Shown: piece by piece, positions 6,373 through 7,666 of the stretch
How positions within the stretch are numbered: position 1 is the stretch's first letter
Layout of the letters: each line of letters starts with the position of its first letter
Assembly: GCA_047628385.1 (NCBI GenBank)
Contig: JBLHVH010000173.1
Location: 1 to 7,666, forward strand
Length of the DNA: 7,666 nt
Direction of reading: 5' to 3'
Source of the DNA: PZPK01 sp047628385
GTDB lineage: Bacteria; Pseudomonadota; Gammaproteobacteria; Pseudomonadales; Oleiphilaceae
Program-made: the position numbers and the translations under genes
Notes under the pieces: generated by a model
The model's database searches: none
Told to the model about the DNA's origin: nothing
Seen by the model: only the letters and a program-made list of their open reading frames with translations

Positions 6373-6400
6373 TTGACTTAAAATAATATTAATTTATAGT
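6373..6400 (+). promoter_or_regulatory. Sigma70-type promoter for the DUF3015 gene
   Basis: TTGACT (6373-6378) and TATAGT (6395-6400) each match five of six consensus bases and are 16 bp apart in AT-rich DNA. Transcription would start near 6407, about 50 nt before the DUF3015 ATG. This separates the gene from the palindrome-controlled operon upstream. Confidence 0.65.
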
Positions 6401-6456
6401 TAAGTTGTATAAAAATATCAATATCAATTCACAAACATAATAACAGAGATCAAAAG

Positions 6457-6966
6457 ATGAAAATGAAACTTAGCATTAGTTGTTTAGTATTAGCGCTTTC
6501 TATGCCAACCCTTAGCTTTGCCGCTGGTAAAGGTGACGGGCATCTTAATCCTTGGACTGAGTGTGGTATTGGAGCCATGATATTTAATGACACTCCATGG
6601 GCCGCTGCAATCTCTAACATAGTATGGGATTTAGGAACCACTGCGACTAGTACGACTTCATCATCTCCGGGTGTGTGTGCAGGTGATACTGTTAAAGTAG
6701 CTGCCTTCATTAATGAAACTTACAATAATGTCGCCGAAGAAACTGCTAGAGGTTCAGGCGATCACATTGTTACTGCTCTAAATATACTTGGATGTGATAG
6801 CAGCGCGCATAATAATATTGCGACGTCATTACGATCAGATTTTAGTACTATGGTTCAGAACCCTGCTTATGCAAGTCAAAGTAATAGCCAGAAAGCAGAA
6901 GCTTATTATTTTAATTTGATGAATAAAGTTGAAGGTGAATTCGCTCAACAATGTAGTGCGTCATAA
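6457..6966 (+). CDS. Secreted DUF3015 family protein
   Basis: Small exported protein of unknown function, 169 aa. Residues 1-22 are a Sec signal peptide with a Lys-rich start (MKMK), a hydrophobic core and an SFA-A cleavage site. The mature part carries the DUF3015 pattern: NPWTECGIGAMIFNDT (31-46), AAAISNIVWDLGTTATSTTSSSP with PGVC, then AAFINETYNNVAEETARGSG and a second half with LGCDS. Cys36, Cys74, Cys113 and Cys166 could form two disulfides in the periplasm. Cys9 lies inside the signal peptide and is not in a lipobox. CAGAGA about 7 nt before the ATG is a moderate ribosome binding site. It has its own promoter upstream and terminator downstream. A DUF4105 gene follows; I recall these two families often sitting together in gammaproteobacteria. 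Confidence 0.9.
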   Translation: MKMKLSISCLVLALSMPTLSFAAGKGDGHLNPWTECGIGAMIFNDTPWAAAISNIVWDLGTTATSTTSSSPGVCAGDTVKVAAFINETYNNVAEETARGSGDHIVTALNILGCDSSAHNNIATSLRSDFSTMVQNPAYASQSNSQKAEAYYFNLMNKVEGEFAQQCSAS

Positions 6967-6990
6967 TTCGTAACTCATAAACGAACACCG

Positions 6991-7026
6991 AAAGAGCCAT
7001 CCGCGTAAGCCGATAGGCTCTTTTTT
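6991..7026 (+). terminator. Intrinsic terminator after the DUF3015 gene
   Basis: AAAGAGCC (6991-6998) pairs perfectly with GGCTCTTT (7016-7023) around a 17-nt loop, and the T run 7021-7026 follows the GC part of the stem. It lies 24 nt after the DUF3015 stop, the standard geometry of a rho-independent terminator. Confidence 0.85.
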
Positions 7027-7139
7027 GTTAGCCTAATACTGTAGACTACTGAAGAGTAAATCTCAGGCTAAATAGCTTCAACGGTGGCTTCACTTCAAGT
7101 GGCGGATAACGCCAAACCCAAAGAATAATTTTTACTATC

Positions 7140-7666
7140 ATGATGACTAAATATCTACTCGCTGTAATTTTATTTACCACCGCTCCATACTTTGTCTCTA
7201 GCGTAGCCTACGCCGATAACAAAGTTGAAATGTCTTTAGCACTTAGTCAGTCTTTTGAGAAAAAGCTTTACGAAGATCCATATTGGTTGGCACTGTTGCA
7301 TTACAAGTCTAAATTATTTGGTCGAGACGGGGTGATCAGTGATGTTCATACCAGTCGTTTTTTCCTATCACCGACTGGCAGAACCAACCCTAAATCTGAA
7401 TTAAAGGCGACGATTACTGCGATCTTTGCCAAGCAAAGTATGGACGACCTTGATGCTCATGGGCAGTGTCGTTTTGTTGCAAGGTTCAATTGGCTAAAGT
7501 CGCGTCTTGACTGGCAAAGCAATGCATTACCCGACGTAGAATGCCCAGGTTTCAATAAGTGGTCACTTGATGGGCAGGTCGAATCGATCAGTTTTGTCTT
7601 TGCCTCGGGCTATTTAGACAACCCTGCTTCGTATTTTGGTCACCCCTTGCTAGTATTTAATCGCAA
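7140..7666 (+). CDS. Exported DUF4105 (Lnb_N-type) protein, 3' partial
   Basis: N-terminal 175 residues of a protein cut by the window edge; family members are usually around 600 aa. MMTKYLLAVILFTTAPYFVSSVAYA (1-25) is a Sec signal peptide with an AYA cleavage site. PYWLALLHYKS (47-57) and SRFFLSPTGRTNPKSELKATITA (72-94) form the N-terminal helical region that accompanies DUF4105. The DUF4105 core begins at GQCRFVARFNWLKSRL (108-123) and continues through ECPGFNKW and ISFVFASGYLDNPASYFGHPLL (150-171). Cys110 and His168 are candidate catalytic residues of a papain/NlpC-like fold. I recall a Bacteroides lipoprotein N-acyltransferase (Lnb) with this domain; a similar role here is only inferred. 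The start could be either of two adjacent ATGs (7140 or 7143). Only a weak Shine-Dalgarno sequence (AAAGAA) is visible, and no strong promoter in 7027-7139. Confidence 0.85.
   Translation, partial: MMTKYLLAVILFTTAPYFVSSVAYADNKVEMSLALSQSFEKKLYEDPYWLALLHYKSKLFGRDGVISDVHTSRFFLSPTGRTNPKSELKATITAIFAKQSMDDLDAHGQCRFVARFNWLKSRLDWQSNALPDVECPGFNKWSLDGQVESISFVFASGYLDNPASYFGHPLLVFNR

Larger units (their letters stand above)
6179..6456. other. 278-bp intergenic region between ybgA-like and DUF3015 genes
   Basis: No convincing gene. It holds a weak hairpin at 6197-6223, an unsupported 46-codon open frame at 6241-6381 without a ribosome binding site, and a sigma70-like promoter near its right end. The right third is very AT-rich. 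I see no recognisable remnant of a photolyase or other gene. Confidence 0.6.

Noticed and set aside
6241..6381. 46-codon open frame beginning with ATG
   Set aside because: It has no Shine-Dalgarno sequence, no recognisable similarity, and its end overlaps the DUF3015 promoter. Such a length is expected by chance in AT-rich DNA.
7091..7114. Small inverted repeats (CACTT/AAGTG and TGGCG/CGCCA) before the DUF4105 gene
   Set aside because: The arms are only 5 bp with no T tract or operator context, so they are not supportable as functional elements.

Overview
The window is AT-rich chromosomal DNA with densely packed genes. The proteins are typical of a marine gammaproteobacterium (Vibrio, Pseudoalteromonas, Shewanella or Oceanospirillales type). 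I cannot name the genus from the sequence alone. No RNA genes, insertion sequences, CRISPR arrays or phage genes are visible.

Layout. Positions 1-980 hold the nearly complete 3' part of an AraC-family regulator with an Arabinose_bd-type sensor domain. A short spacer follows. Positions 1157-4029 are a tight minus-strand operon. In transcription order it encodes a MerR/LitR-like regulator, a YfcH-type NAD(P)-binding epimerase-like protein, a Blc-type lipocalin lipoprotein, and a single-domain CbiX-type chelatase with an extra four-cysteine N-terminus. The last two junctions are only 4 nt, which suggests translational coupling. Positions 4156-6178 are a divergent plus-strand pair: a renalase-like NAD/FAD-dependent oxidoreductase and a DUF523-DUF1722 (YbgA-like) protein. 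After a 278-bp gap with its own sigma70-like promoter come a secreted DUF3015 protein, a good intrinsic terminator, and the 5' part of a DUF4105 (Lnb_N-type) exported protein cut by the window edge.

The central region, about 1157-6178, looks like one regulatory unit. These families (LitR/CarH-like MerR, Blc, YfcH, COG3380 oxidoreductase, YbgA) recur together in light- or singlet-oxygen-inducible clusters of proteobacteria. The two halves face each other across a 70-bp palindrome with perfect 31-bp arms carrying TRTACA-type half-sites. The natural model is that the MerR protein binds there and controls both directions, including its own gene. Its C-terminal domain lacks the residues expected for cobalamin binding, so it resembles the cobalamin-independent ('class II') LitR proteins, which need another light sensor. 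No photolyase gene is present in the window, although one is a frequent member of such clusters.

The two strongest oddities are the palindrome and the start of the oxidoreductase gene. A strong Shine-Dalgarno sequence is followed at normal spacing by ATC. No ATG, GTG or TTG lies in frame before the FAD-binding Rossmann motif.
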